From Verrucomicrobiia bacterium (lineage in GTDB: Bacteria; Verrucomicrobiota; Verrucomicrobiia; Verrucomicrobiales; DEV007), in NCBI GenBank assembly GCA_020439945.1, contig JAGRPB010000002.1:37988-101987 (forward strand): 64,000 nt of DNA, written 5' to 3'. A program made the position numbers and the translations under genes. A model generated the notes under the pieces. It worked only from the letters and a program-made list of their open reading frames with translations. It ran no database searches and was not told where the DNA came from. Below, piece after piece: positions 50,901-59,473 of the stretch. Position 1 is the first letter of the stretch. Each line of letters begins with the position of its first letter.

Positions 50901-51288
50901 CTTTGGCGGCTGGGGACTTTCCACCGGCACCGCCTGGTGGGACGACATCGCCCTTCAGGAACTCACCTACGAACCGATCGGTGGAGAGATCGATCCCTTC
51001 ACCGCCGGCGACGCCAAGCGAGGCCGCAAAATCTTTGACGAGCACCAGGTCGCCGCCTGCATTCGCTGCCACAAGGTCGAGGGCCGCGGCGAAGGTGTCA
51101 TCGGCCCGCCGCTCGATGGCGTAGCCTCCCGGCACGAACCCGATTACCTGCTGGAAAGTCTCGTCGATCCCGGCGCCAAGCTCGCCGAGGGATTCCCCGC
51201 CGCGGTTTCTCCCATGCCGCCGATGGGCGTGCTCCTGAATCCGCAGGAACTGGCCGATGTGATGGCGTATCTGATGACGTTGAAGTAA
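47998..51288 (+). CDS. Giant secreted PVC-type heme-binding protein: ThuA + beta-propeller + HEAT + CBM + cytochrome c
   Basis: 1096 aa. Signal peptide (MKTSHIGFIFGAVIAFTCLA), ThuA-like domain at about 28-250 (VLFVGHDVEHHNSNAYYP, NGGGFVPIHCASWCF), the PVC dehydrogenase-like beta-propeller from about 300 (FRIELFAAEPDIVNPIGLAW to HGRIYRVIW), HEAT-like repeats, a carbohydrate-binding jelly roll (LLKNASFEELTDAGQPTHWE), and a C-terminal class I cytochrome c domain with CIRCH (about 1021-1025) and a possible Met ligand in PMPPMGVLL. Likely oxidises a sugar substrate outside the cytoplasm and passes electrons to heme. ATG 47998. Probably controlled by the divergent AraC-PAS regulator. Confidence 0.93.
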   Translation: MKTSHIGFIFGAVIAFTCLAAEARPDSGPIRVLFVGHDVEHHNSNAYYPMLAQALGRDAIYFDYVTTTVAAFGDADYLDHFDAVLLYANHQEIDPTHWQNLKTFIENGGGFVPIHCASWCFQNIPEFDQVVGGRFAHHQTGVFRPKTIAPDHAAIQNVPEFEAWDETYVHERHNPEGRTVLQVREVAENDNITEPEPWTWVREQGQGRVFYTASGHDERVWNLPAFQQLLKRGILWAVGDTRRSSYEKFLSDRPPLKYEKRDNIPNYEKRPEPLPWQFPLSPEDSLKYTQAPVEFRIELFAAEPDIVNPIGLAWDERGRLWVAETVDYPNEVREAGGNDTIKILEDTDGDGRCDKVTVFADGLNIPTSLTFWNGGLIVAQAPDFLFLKDEDGDDKADVKTTLFTGWGTRDTHAGPSNLRYGFDNWIYGAVGYSAFDGELGGRQHRFGSGLYRFRPDGSAIEFLHQFNNNTWGLGFNAAGDVFGSTANNNPSFFGAVPASIYGDEGKGMSAKMIADSPNFHPITPNIRQVDAFGAYTAGAGHALATSANFPEWYRDQVAFVGGPTGDLLGRFRIEKDGSGYRARNAFSFLASADEWFSPVAAEIGPDGNLWVADWYNFIIQHNPTPNSERGGYEGVTGKGNAHENPNRDRQHGRIYRVIWEKAQPSKIDSLAGASDDELVAALGDSNLFWRQTAQRLLVENKKRGAAPSLRQTVKTGKTPAAIHALWALEGLGELDRDTHQFALLGEDTDLKRNAIRALGNDEAAIQLFFDTAVVTDRDPAVRLAAFTKLALFPENEAVKQAAEQLMKSPENRDDEWLALALKAAGAKQGAQGPAKLGPNLLKNASFEELTDAGQPTHWEVRTYRGTARHLIDEEFAHSGKRSVLIGSGNGADTSWFTKVKVTPHTDYRLSGWIKTQGINGARGAQMNVHEIQGANSARTEGLQKKNDWTEMSVEFNTADRDTISINLLFGGWGLSTGTAWWDDIALQELTYEPIGGEIDPFTAGDAKRGRKIFDEHQVAACIRCHKVEGRGEGVIGPPLDGVASRHEPDYLLESLVDPGAKLAEGFPAAVSPMPPMGVLLNPQELADVMAYLMTLK

Positions 51289-51291
51289 GCA

Positions 51292-52035
51292 GTGATTTCT
51301 TCTTCTTCACATCCAGTTTCATCCCACCGACTCCGACGAGCGGGAAAAATTGCGATCGGTTCCTGCCTCGGTGCGGGCGTTGTTGTCGCGTTGTTCGCTC
51401 CTCTGATCGGGTTGACCACCACCAACCGCATCGATGAGAAAATGCTCGCCAGCCATGCTATCTCTCACCCAGATAGAGCTGCGGAGATCCTTTGGCCGGA
51501 GCAGCAGTTCGAGAACCATACCTGCGGCCTGCATGCGCTAAGCGCGATCTACCGCGGTTTCGGGTTGAATCCGGAATCAGAAAACCTGCGTATACGTCTT
51601 GGCGTCGATATTCCCGCCGTTCCCATCGACTCTACGACGACTGGAACGCTCCATCCCGATCTCTTGCGGGTTTTAGCGGAAGATGAGTTGGCTTGGAGAA
51701 TGATCGACCCCAGTCTCGCCAACGCGACTGGAGAGATCGCACAATCGCTCGCCGCGCGGCATCCTCTCCTGATTCTCATAAGTCGTCCCGAAAACGGACA
51801 TCTCCACTGGATAGCGGCCGATCGTTTCGACGGGCAGAATTTACGAGTGATCGATTCCCTGAAAGCTTCTCCAACCTTCTTCGAACTCGACGTTTTTCTT
51901 CGCGATCAAGCCTTGTCCGTCATTGAGATTATGCCGGCTCCGAATGACTTCAAGCCGAACGCTCACCTCGAAGGAATCCTGGAGATGAACGCTGTTCGGC
52001 AACGGTTGGCCGCTCGGATGCAAACTACACCCTGA
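51292..52035 (+). CDS. Membrane-anchored C39-like papain-fold cysteine protease
   Basis: 247 aa. One N-terminal TM helix (IAIGSCLGAGVVVALFAPL), then a papain-like domain with Cys78 in NHTCGLHALSAIYRGF, His172 in NGHLHWIAADRF and Asp188 in LRVIDSL. This order and spacing match peptidase C39-like proteins, which face the periplasm when anchored this way. GTG start at 51292, 3 nt after the heme protein's stop, so it may be cotranscribed. Composition is less GC-rich than that gene. Substrate unknown. Confidence 0.7.
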   Translation: MISSSSHPVSSHRLRRAGKIAIGSCLGAGVVVALFAPLIGLTTTNRIDEKMLASHAISHPDRAAEILWPEQQFENHTCGLHALSAIYRGFGLNPESENLRIRLGVDIPAVPIDSTTTGTLHPDLLRVLAEDELAWRMIDPSLANATGEIAQSLAARHPLLILISRPENGHLHWIAADRFDGQNLRVIDSLKASPTFFELDVFLRDQALSVIEIMPAPNDFKPNAHLEGILEMNAVRQRLAARMQTTP

Positions 52036-52124
52036 AAGAAACCGGCATCGCTCCAGACAACGTCCCACCAAGTTTGGCACCCGTCCCATCTTGCCATCCG
52101 GGGCGCACGGGCATAACTTTTCTC

Positions 52125-52403
52125 GTGCCGACCACCATCCATCCCGTTTGGCAAAAACATCCCGGTCTGGTCTGGTCCAACCGTCAGGCAAACGACTCCG
52201 TTCGCATTCGCGCGGCGCTGTCGCGGCCCCGGTTCGATCAATTGCTCGACGTTGTCGAGGCCTTCGGATTGAATCGGGTCCAACGCGAATGGTCCATGCT
52301 CGATCTCGAGAACACCGCGGAAACCCAGCGTGCCCGACCGATCGTGGAACGTATTCTCCGCAACATCGAAGAAGGTTTCCGACGTGCTGATTCCAGAAAC
52401 TGA
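52125..52403 (+). CDS. Small protein that usually precedes AbiEii-type nucleotidyltransferases
   Basis: 92 aa from GTG 52125. VWSNRQANDSVRIRAALSRP, FDQLLDVVEAFGLNRVQREW and RPIVERILRNIEEGF match, from memory, a small conserved protein found next to AbiEii/AbiGii-like toxin genes. Its 3' end overlaps the remains of such a gene by 20 bp. It may be the antitoxin-side partner, now without an intact toxin. A start at 52074 is possible but adds unconserved residues. Confidence 0.6.
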   Translation: MPTTIHPVWQKHPGLVWSNRQANDSVRIRAALSRPRFDQLLDVVEAFGLNRVQREWSMLDLENTAETQRARPIVERILRNIEEGFRRADSRN

Positions 52404-52607
52404 CGCTGTTTGGAGATTCCTGAACGATCGGCCGGAGCTGAATGGTTTTGTGCTGATCGGCGGCTCTGCGCTCGCTTTGAGAATCTGATCGATCCCGCTC
52501 CCACTTTGGAAGAAATAGCCCAGTTCTTCAGAGACCGGCGCGATGAATGGGAGATCGAGGAAGCCGAGAGAAGAAGATTATCGTCGGAGGCGGAGCCTAT
52601 CGATTGA
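52384..52607 (+). pseudogene. Broken AbiEii-like nucleotidyltransferase gene
   Basis: From GTG 52384 the frame reads LIPETDAVWRFLNDRPELNG then FVLIGGSALALRI and stops at 52488: the start of an AbiEii toxin including the GGSALAL nucleotidyltransferase motif. From about 52476, in another frame, FENLIDPAPTLEEIAQFFRD and the rest to 52607 match the C-terminal end of the same family. The middle of the gene, including the catalytic Asp residues, has been deleted with a frameshift at the joint. The toxin is therefore dead. Confidence 0.6.
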
Positions 52608-52672
52608 ACGCCAATTTTTCATCGTGGAGTTTTTCGCTCGCGCCATTTGGGCATTTCATCAATGCTTCCGCC

Positions 52673-53431
52673 ATGAACCTCGAAAACTCCCTGCTCTCCC
52701 GCCGTGACGCCCTCGTTGCCGGTCTGACCGGCAGCGCCGCCGCCGCGCTTTCTTTTTCTCCATCGACCTCCCGCGCCGAGGCGCCGAAATTGGCGAAAGG
52801 GAATGTCATTCTCTTCCAAGGCGACTCGATCACCGATGCCGGTCGCGATCGGAAGACGCAGGACCAGGCCAACGACAGCGCCATGCTGGGGCGCGGTTAT
52901 CCGCATTTCATCGCGGACGGTTTGTTGGCCGACCACGCCGATCTGGATCTGAAGATCTACAACCGAGGCATCTCCGGGAACAAGGTGCCCGACCTCGATG
53001 CCCGTTGGCAGAAAGATTGCCTCGATCTGAAGCCCAATATCCTGAGCATCCTCATCGGGGTGAACGACATCTGGCACAAACTCAACGGTCGTTACGACGG
53101 CACCCCGGAAATCTATCGCGATGGCTTTACCGCGCTGTTGGATCGCACGAAGAAAGCGCTGCCTGACGTGACTCTGGTGATCTGCGAACCTTTCGTGCTC
53201 AAGACCGGCGCCGTCAACGACACCTGGTTCCCTGAGTTCGAAACTCGCCGCGCTTTTGCCGAAGAGGTGGCAAAGAAAGCCAATGCGATCTGGGTACCCT
53301 TTCAGAAAATGTTCAACGATGCCGTCGCCTCCGGCACCGAGCCCGCTCACTGGGCAAAGGATGGCGTTCACCCGACGGCGGACGGTCACCAGTTGATGGC
53401 GAAGACGTGGCGGGAAACCGTCGGGATTTGA
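52673..53431 (+). CDS. Exported SGNH/GDSL hydrolase
   Basis: 252 aa. A probable twin-arginine signal (SRRDALVAGLTGSAAAALSF) precedes a compact SGNH domain with all blocks: FQGDSITDAGRDR, NRGISGNKV, LIGVNDIW and DGVHPTADGH. GDSIT with Ser nucleophile and DxxH at the end indicate an active esterase, possibly a carbohydrate acetyl esterase. ATG 52673 begins the Tat motif. It stands alone between the broken AbiEii locus and the AAA ATPase. Confidence 0.92.
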   Translation: MNLENSLLSRRDALVAGLTGSAAAALSFSPSTSRAEAPKLAKGNVILFQGDSITDAGRDRKTQDQANDSAMLGRGYPHFIADGLLADHADLDLKIYNRGISGNKVPDLDARWQKDCLDLKPNILSILIGVNDIWHKLNGRYDGTPEIYRDGFTALLDRTKKALPDVTLVICEPFVLKTGAVNDTWFPEFETRRAFAEEVAKKANAIWVPFQKMFNDAVASGTEPAHWAKDGVHPTADGHQLMAKTWRETVGI

Positions 53432-53552
53432 ACCCGAGACAGGACAGCAGGTGGCGGTCAGCTTCCTGACTGTCAACGGTGAGCACTGATTCCGACGGCG
53501 CCGTGGCCGTCCCTTGCCGGCCGCCGCGAGTGTTCTTTCATTACCGGTTTCC

Positions 53553-55100
53553 ATGAGCAACACCGCCCCCGACTTCCGGCTCCTCGTCGAGTCCTTTCAT
53601 CCGGTGATCGTGGTGGACTCGTTGGAGGAATCCCGGCTCGCTCGATTGCTCGAAGAAATCAGCGACGAACTGGTGATGCCGATCTTCACCTGGTCGGCCA
53701 CCGAAGGCCTTTGCCGGGATGCCGATAGGCGAGCGCTCGACCGGTCTACCACCCATCCTCTCGCCGCACTTCAGTACCTCCAGCAACTAAGCTGCGAATC
53801 CCTTTTCTTCCTCAAGGATATCGCCCCGTTTCTCAAGGATCCCGCCACCGCCCGTCAGTTTCGCGAGGTGGCCACCCAATTCCTCCACACCCGCTCCTGT
53901 CTCGTGGTTTCCGGGCACGGTATCGAGCTCCCGCCGGAAATCGCCGCGATGGCGGCTCACTTCGAACTTCAGTTACCGACTGCGGAAGAGATTGGCGCCG
54001 AATTGGACGCCACCGTCCGCTCGCTCCAGGAACGCGGGCAACTCGGCGCTGCTCCCACCGATCCCCATACTCGCGAGAGTCTCATCCAGAGTCTCAACGG
54101 CATGACCTTGAACCAGGCCCGCCAGTGCATCGCTCGAGCCGCGCTGGACGACGGCGTCATCGATCTCGACGATTGCTGGCGCATCATTCAGGAAAAAGCA
54201 AAGCAGATCCGCGAGGACAGCGTGCTCGAATACTTTCCCCCAGGCGACGACCTGCCGGCCTTGGGAGGATTCGACAACCTCAAGCGCTGGTTGCAGCGGG
54301 CCACGGTCGGTTTTTCCCCGGAGGCGCAGGCGCTCAACCTCGAACCACCCAAGGGTGTCCTCCTCACCGGCGTACAGGGTTGCGGCAAATCTCTCGCCGC
54401 CAAACTGATCGCCCGCGATTGGAACGTCCCGTTGCTGAAACTCGACGCCGGGCGGCTCTACAACAAATACATCGGCGAATCGGAGCGCAATTTCCGGAAG
54501 GCCACACGCCTCGCCGAATCACTGGCGCCGGCGGTCCTCTGGATCGATGAAATCGAGAAAGCGTTCGGTGGCGGAGCCAGCGGTGGCGAGAGCACCGACG
54601 GCGGCACCAGCCAACGCCTGCTCGGTGGATTCCTCACCTGGCTGCAGGAAAAATCCGCCGCCGTTTTCGTGGTCGGTACCTCCAACGACCTCTTCGCCCT
54701 GCCGCCCGAGTTTCTTCGCAAGGGGCGTTTCGACGAGATTTTCTTCATCGATCTGCCGAACGCCGGCGAGCGTCACCACATTTTCGACATTCATCTCCGG
54801 CGCCGAAATCAGGAGACCGAAACCTTCGATCTCGCCGCACTGGTCGTCGCCACCGAGGGTTTCTCAGGTGCCGAAATTGAGCAAGCCATCATCGCCGCCC
54901 TCTACGAATCGCTCTACCAGCGACAGCCGTTGACCACCGAGCTTTTGCTTCACGAGATTCGCCAGACGGTGCCCCTGTCCCGCACCCGCGCGGAGGACAT
55001 CCAGCGACTTCGGGCGGACGCCCACGGACGTTTCGTGCCGGTCACATCGATGACCGCGAAACCGGAGCGCGACGATCCTGGTCTCACCCCAGGTGCTTGA
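53553..55100 (+). CDS. Ycf46-type AAA ATPase
   Basis: 515 aa. A degenerate N-terminal ATPase-like half ([32 protein letters not shown]) is followed by an AAA domain with Walker A GVQGCGKS, Walker [36 protein letters not shown] and a C-terminal lid. The order is that of Ycf46/SpoVK-like proteins, which are cytoplasmic and whose role is mostly unknown. ATG 53553. It overlaps the convergent alkD gene by 17 bp at the 3' ends. Confidence 0.92.
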   Translation: MSNTAPDFRLLVESFHPVIVVDSLEESRLARLLEEISDELVMPIFTWSATEGLCRDADRRALDRSTTHPLAALQYLQQLSCESLFFLKDIAPFLKDPATARQFREVATQFLHTRSCLVVSGHGIELPPEIAAMAAHFELQLPTAEEIGAELDATVRSLQERGQLGAAPTDPHTRESLIQSLNGMTLNQARQCIARAALDDGVIDLDDCWRIIQEKAKQIREDSVLEYFPPGDDLPALGGFDNLKRWLQRATVGFSPEAQALNLEPPKGVLLTGVQGCGKSLAAKLIARDWNVPLLKLDAGRLYNKYIGESERNFRKATRLAESLAPAVLWIDEIEKAFGGGASGGESTDGGTSQRLLGGFLTWLQEKSAAVFVVGTSNDLFALPPEFLRKGRFDEIFFIDLPNAGERHHIFDIHLRRRNQETETFDLAALVVATEGFSGAEIEQAIIAALYESLYQRQPLTTELLLHEIRQTVPLSRTRAEDIQRLRADAHGRFVPVTSMTAKPERDDPGLTPGA

Positions 55101-55764
55101 GTGCCTCGCGGCGACTCAAGGGACTGAGCGCGGTCCGATCGACATAGTCACGCACCCAGTCCGGATCGGTTCGGGCATACTCCCGCAGGGCCCAGCCGAT
55201 CGCCTTGCGGAGAAAAAACTCGGGCGACTCGCGGGTTCTCTCGATGGCAGTCACCAGCACCGCAGTATCGGTTTCGCCTTTCCATTTCAGCTGGCAGAGA
55301 ATCGCGGTGCGTTGCAGCCAGAGATCTCCCGAGTCGAGCCAACGCGTGGTCGCGTGAACCAGCTGGTCGCGATGCCGTTTCAAGATGTCGCTGGCGAGCT
55401 TCGTAGCCAGGACATCGACGGTGTCCCACCAGGCTTGATGGGTCAGCAATTCCTCGATCAGCGCCAAATCACCCGGCCCGAGCAGTCGCAACCGTTTTTC
55501 CAGCAGTTCCTGACCGCAGTAGTGCATCTCACGCTCGGGCTGGGACCAAAGCATTCGGCTTAGCTCTTTCGCCTGCTCCACTTTCGGCCAACCACCACGC
55601 CGCGCGACGAAGGTCCGCAACAGTCGCCGTCTCGGTTCCGTCCCGATCCCGAAAAAGACGAATCGATCCCTCAGGTAAGCCCGCATTCCCGCCGCCCGTT
55701 CAGGGTCGGCTTCCGCGGTCAGCATTTCTCGAAGATCGGCAACGAAGAGGTCGAGGTCATTCAT
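55084..55764 (-). CDS. AlkD-like DNA alkylation repair protein
   Basis: 226 aa of HEAT-like helical repeats. AWWDTVDVLATKL carries the Trp/Asp residues of AlkD active sites, and FFLRKAIGWALREYARTDP is typical of the family. AlkD removes N3- and N7-alkylated purines without base flipping. ATG 55764 overlaps the tspO stop by 4 bp (ATGA), so it is the last gene of the molybdate/TspO run. No functional link to molybdate is obvious. Confidence 0.92.
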   Translation of the reverse strand: MNDLDLFVADLREMLTAEADPERAAGMRAYLRDRFVFFGIGTEPRRRLLRTFVARRGGWPKVEQAKELSRMLWSQPEREMHYCGQELLEKRLRLLGPGDLALIEELLTHQAWWDTVDVLATKLASDILKRHRDQLVHATTRWLDSGDLWLQRTAILCQLKWKGETDTAVLVTAIERTRESPEFFLRKAIGWALREYARTDPDWVRDYVDRTALSPLSRREALKHLG

Positions 55765-56240
55765 CGATTCAGCCACCAGTTGCCGGCGTTGAGATAGGAG
55801 GCGTAACTCACCCACACGAGGTAGGGAACCAGCAGCCACGACGCGAGGCGATCAATCGGACAGAACTTCCGATTCGTCATCAGGATGGCGATCCACAACA
55901 GTACGATCACCACCAGCGCCGCGCCGAGCTGGTGCAGGCCGAAAAACACCGGGGTCCAGATCACGTTGAGCGCCATCTGGATGGCAAACCAGGTCAGTGC
56001 CCGTTTTTTCGGAAGCCCGGTCTCGCCTTGATGCCAGACCCGAGCCAAGGCGATGCCCATCAGTGCGTAGAGCGTTGTCCAGACAGGTCCAAAAACCCAG
56101 TTCGGCGGGGTGCCCGGCGGTTTCTCCAGCGTGGGATACCAGTCCTTCACCGAGGTGCTGGTGATGAAACCTCCCAACCCACCCAGCAGCTCAATCGCCA
56201 ACACACACAGCAAGGCTTTGACCCAGAATTTTTTCCTCAT
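55761..56240 (-). CDS. TspO/MBR family protein
   Basis: 159 aa with five TM helices. WYPTLEKPPGTPPNWVFGPV, ALNVIWTPVFFGL and the Trp-rich C-terminus are diagnostic. TspO proteins bind tetrapyrroles and other small molecules and are linked to stress and regulation. Its ATG overlaps the modC stop by 4 bp and its stop overlaps the alkD start by 4 bp. Confidence 0.94.
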   Translation of the reverse strand: MRKKFWVKALLCVLAIELLGGLGGFITSTSVKDWYPTLEKPPGTPPNWVFGPVWTTLYALMGIALARVWHQGETGLPKKRALTWFAIQMALNVIWTPVFFGLHQLGAALVVIVLLWIAILMTNRKFCPIDRLASWLLVPYLVWVSYASYLNAGNWWLNR

Positions 56241-56899
56241 GTCGTCTCCTTTTCTGAGGTCGAAAATACCCGCAGCTTCCCTTGTTCGAGAAAGAAGATT
56301 CGATCAGCGATTGCCTCGGCTTCCTTGCGGCTGTGGGTGATGTGGAGAGCGGTGATCCCATTCTCCGAAACCAGCCGCTTGATCAGCGCCGTCATCTCCG
56401 CGTGGGTATCCTCATCGAGCGCGCTGAGCGGCTCGTCCAGACAGATCACCCGCGGCTTTACCGCCAGGGCTCGACCGAGCGACACTCGCTGACGTTCGCC
56501 GCCACTGAGACCGAAGGGCTTTCGCTTCAACAGGGACTCGATTCCCAGCTCACCGGCCAACTCATCGACCCGCTTCTCGATCTCCGATTTTGACCAGCCC
56601 TGCACCTTCGGACCGAAGGCGAGATGCTGTCGCACCGTCATCGTCGAAAACAGGGTGCCGTCCTGGGGCACGAAACCAATCCCTCGGCGGCTCGCGGGCA
56701 ACTCGGTGACATCGCGATCTCCCAATCGAATGGTACCGCCCGTCACCTGCTTCAGCCCGCAGATGGCTTCGAGAATGGTCGTCTTGCCGCAACCCGTCTT
56801 TCCCATGAGCACGCCATATCCGCCCGCCGGAATCTCGAAGGAAATTCCGTCGAGCCGGAAGTCACCGGCGCGGACGCCGAGGTTGTGGACGGAGATCAT
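56237..56899 (-). CDS. modC: Molybdate/tungstate ABC transporter ATPase
   Basis: 220 aa. Walker A GKTGCGKTT, Q-loop FVPQDG, signature LSGGERQRVSLGRAL, Walker B VICLDEPLSALDED and switch His (HITHS) are complete. It lacks the C-terminal MOP regulatory domain of E. coli ModC, so cofactor feedback at the ATPase is unlikely. Position after modA and modB supports the substrate. ATG 56899 (MISVHNLGVRAG) is preferred over 56938, whose extension lies in a repeat. A 184-bp gap with an inverted repeat separates it from modB. Confidence 0.9.
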   Translation of the reverse strand: MISVHNLGVRAGDFRLDGISFEIPAGGYGVLMGKTGCGKTTILEAICGLKQVTGGTIRLGDRDVTELPASRRGIGFVPQDGTLFSTMTVRQHLAFGPKVQGWSKSEIEKRVDELAGELGIESLLKRKPFGLSGGERQRVSLGRALAVKPRVICLDEPLSALDEDTHAEMTALIKRLVSENGITALHITHSRKEAEAIADRIFFLEQGKLRVFSTSEKETT

Positions 56900-56911
56900 G
56901 GCAATGAAGTC

Positions 56912-57060
56912 GAACCGCAGATGGACGCAGATGAACACAGGTTTTCTGATCGGTAAGCCGATAGCCGCTTCACCTTTCCACTTGGGCTAATCGATCTGAA
57001 TCCCTCCGTGTTCATGTGTGGTAAAAAAATCAGCGAAGATAAGCGTCAATCAGCGGTTCC
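56912..57060. repeat. Inverted repeat pair inside the mod operon
   Basis: GAACCGCAGATGGACGCAGA (56912-56931) and its continuation ATGAACACAGG are matched, in inverted and diverged form, by 57031-57060 (ending AATCAGCGGTTCC). They frame about 90 bp without a gene between modB and modC. Confidence 0.65.
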
Positions 57061-57083
57061 TTTCTCTCATCAGCCTCAACAGT

Positions 57084-57950
57084 TCAAATCAGGATACGGT
57101 GTTGCTGGTTCTTGTCCCAGGCCCGCACCGCGACGAGCACGACGATGGCGATCGTCACCATCAGGAGCGACACCATCACCGCTCCCTCGAGATTGCCGAT
57201 ACTGATCTCGAGGAACACCGTGCTCGAGAGCACTTCAGTCCGTCCCCGGATGGTGCTGGCGAAAACGAGAATGGGACCGAATTCTCCCATCGCCCGCGTC
57301 CAGGCCAGCGTGCCCGCCGTGGAAATGCCGCGCCAGGATTCCGGCACCACCACCGAAAAAAAGGCCCGCGCCCGCGAGCACCCCAAGGTTCTCGCCACCT
57401 GCTCGGTGCGGGGCGAGATCTGGTCGAACGTATTGCGCATGGTTCGCACCGCGAAGGCACACGACACCGAAAACTGCGCGATGATCACGGCGGGAATCTT
57501 GTAGGTCACCCCGGCGTTCTCACCGAAAACACGCCGGACCATTTCCTCGAACGTTCCCATCCCCCACGATTCCGGCGGCATCTTGTTGAACAAAATCAGG
57601 AGGCTCAGCCCCACCACCAGCGGCGGCAGCACGATGGGGATATCGAGCACGGCATCGATGAGCACCTTTCCCCGGAAAGCGTAGCGCGAGAGCAGGTATC
57701 CCGCCGGCACCGCCACCACGATCGAGAGCAAGGCGGAAATCGTACAACTGACCAGAGTGAGCCAGACCGAGTAGCGGATATTCTCGTTTTTCAGGAGATC
57801 CGCAAATTCCCGACCGGAAACGTTGGTGCCGGCGTAGTGGACATCGGCCACCAGCATGCCGACGATGAGCAACAGATAGATGCCGCCAAGCGACACCAGG
57901 GCGGCAAAGAAAAGCAGGTCGGTCCCGCCCTGATGAAGCGTGCGTTTCAC
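57084..57950 (-). CDS. modB: Molybdate/tungstate ABC transporter permease
   Basis: 288 aa with about six TM helices. The binding-protein-dependent permease signature is present (SRARAFFSVVVPESWRGISTAGTLAWTRAMGEFGPI), the EAA-like loop contacting ModC. LDIPIVLPPLVVGLSLL is typical of the sulfate/molybdate class. Start is GTG 57950, overlapping the modA stop by 4 bp (GTGA); a further-upstream start at 57992 would overlap modA much more. Confidence 0.92.
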   Translation of the reverse strand: MKRTLHQGGTDLLFFAALVSLGGIYLLLIVGMLVADVHYAGTNVSGREFADLLKNENIRYSVWLTLVSCTISALLSIVVAVPAGYLLSRYAFRGKVLIDAVLDIPIVLPPLVVGLSLLILFNKMPPESWGMGTFEEMVRRVFGENAGVTYKIPAVIIAQFSVSCAFAVRTMRNTFDQISPRTEQVARTLGCSRARAFFSVVVPESWRGISTAGTLAWTRAMGEFGPILVFASTIRGRTEVLSSTVFLEISIGNLEGAVMVSLLMVTIAIVVLVAVRAWDKNQQHRILI

Positions 57951-59473
57951 GGTTTGGCGTTCGCCTTCGCCGCCTCCTGGCTCAACTCCCAACGAAAGCC
58001 ATATTTCAGGAAGCGTTCCTTACCCGTCTCGGAAACGCAGGCCTCGAGGAAGCGGGTCAACAGTCGCGGATAGCGCGAACTTTTCGCCACCGCGAACGGC
58101 TGGGTGGCGATGGCATTGGGCCGGTGGATGTTGAGAATGTCGAAGTCCTCCGCCGTCGAGGCCGCCGCCATGGCGTTGCTCCGGTAGACGATGACCGCAT
58201 CGAGCGAGCCCGCCTTGAGCTGGTTGACGAGAAAGTCGCCCGTCGGCGAATCGAGCTTGAGGTTCCCTGAGTCGACGATTTTCTGATAGAGCCCTTCCTG
58301 CTCCAGCAGGTACTTCGTCAGGAATCCCAGGGCCGATTTTTCCGGGTGGGCGAGACCGAGCCGCATTCCCGGTTTGGTCAAGTCGTCCAGTGTTTTGATC
58401 CCTTTCGGATTGCCCTTCTCGGTGAGGATCACCATTTCATTGGCGGTCACGATGGTCCTTTCGCCGAACCGGTCCTGGACCATGTCGAGAAATTTCACAT
58501 CGCAGGAAAAGTAGGCATCCGGCGTCTCCCCCGCCTTCATCTGGGCGACGAGAATGCCGCAGCCGTTGAAGATCGGGGTGATGGTGACACCCTCGCGTTC
58601 CTCGAACTTCGCGATCGTCTCCTCGATCGCCGGTCGCAGCATGGCGCCGCTGAAAAGCTCGATCTCAGGATGCTCGGCCCATTCGTCGCCGGCGATGATC
58701 TCGTAGCCGTCTTTCTCAAAAATCGGCAACCCCTTGTCGCGGGCGGTCAGGTAGCGGCAAAACTTCAGCGCTTCCGTGGGCTTGCTCGATTTCGTCAATA
58801 CACCGACGGTGATGTCCTTCTTCCGGGCATCGAATTCCGGCACGCCCACGAATTCGATTTCCGGATACTGGTGGGCCACCGCGTCCCAGAGAATGGCGGC
58901 GTCCACGGTGCCGAGCTTGATCGCGTTGGCCAGTTCGTTCACGGTGGGGAACTGGACTTCCGGTTTGAAGCCTTCCCAGAGTCCCTCCTCCGCCAGCACC
59001 TTCTGGGTGAATTTTCCGACCGAAGCCGCGTCCGGATTTCCGATGCCGATCCGAAGATCCTCCCGCTTCACGTCGGCGAGTTTCGAGATTTTCTTGGGAT
59101 TGCCCTTGGGCACTCCGAAACCGGCCCGCATGTAGGAGACCAGCATCGTCTCGGCGACGAGTCCCTTCTGCTTCGCCAGATTGGTGTAGCTGGAATCCGC
59201 GGCCAGGTAAATATCGCCCGGCGCCACTTCCAGGCTGGAGAGCAGCGTTCCGGACCCGGCGAACTGCAACTGCACCTTGGTGCCCGTTTCGGCTTCGTAC
59301 TGTTCGGCGATCGCCGTCACCGGCTGCTTCATTCCCGCGGCGCAGAACATGACGAGGGAGTTTTCGCCCCCAACCGAAGGAGATGACGAGGAGTTGGAAT
59401 CATCTCCGCAGGAAACCAGGACGGTTCCCACGGCGAGCGTGGCGAGGATTGCGAATGGGGAGTTCGATTTCAT
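57947..59473 (-). CDS. modA: Tandem-domain molybdate/tungstate-binding lipoprotein
   Basis: 508 aa, twice the usual ModA length. A lipobox (LVSC, Cys22) anchors it to the membrane. Domain 1 (about 38-262) starts LVMFCAAGMKQPVTAIAEQY and domain 2 (about 272-495) starts IELFSGAMLRPAIEETIAKF; both show the ModA pattern (AGSGTLLSSLEVAPGDIYL versus NGCGILVAQMKAGETPDAYF). Each should bind one oxyanion in the periplasm for ModBC. The duplication is in a single frame with no internal start needed. ATG 59473 overlaps the moeB stop (ATGA). Confidence 0.92.
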   Translation of the reverse strand: MKSNSPFAILATLAVGTVLVSCGDDSNSSSSPSVGGENSLVMFCAAGMKQPVTAIAEQYEAETGTKVQLQFAGSGTLLSSLEVAPGDIYLAADSSYTNLAKQKGLVAETMLVSYMRAGFGVPKGNPKKISKLADVKREDLRIGIGNPDAASVGKFTQKVLAEEGLWEGFKPEVQFPTVNELANAIKLGTVDAAILWDAVAHQYPEIEFVGVPEFDARKKDITVGVLTKSSKPTEALKFCRYLTARDKGLPIFEKDGYEIIAGDEWAEHPEIELFSGAMLRPAIEETIAKFEEREGVTITPIFNGCGILVAQMKAGETPDAYFSCDVKFLDMVQDRFGERTIVTANEMVILTEKGNPKGIKTLDDLTKPGMRLGLAHPEKSALGFLTKYLLEQEGLYQKIVDSGNLKLDSPTGDFLVNQLKAGSLDAVIVYRSNAMAAASTAEDFDILNIHRPNAIATQPFAVAKSSRYPRLLTRFLEACVSETGKERFLKYGFRWELSQEAAKANAKP

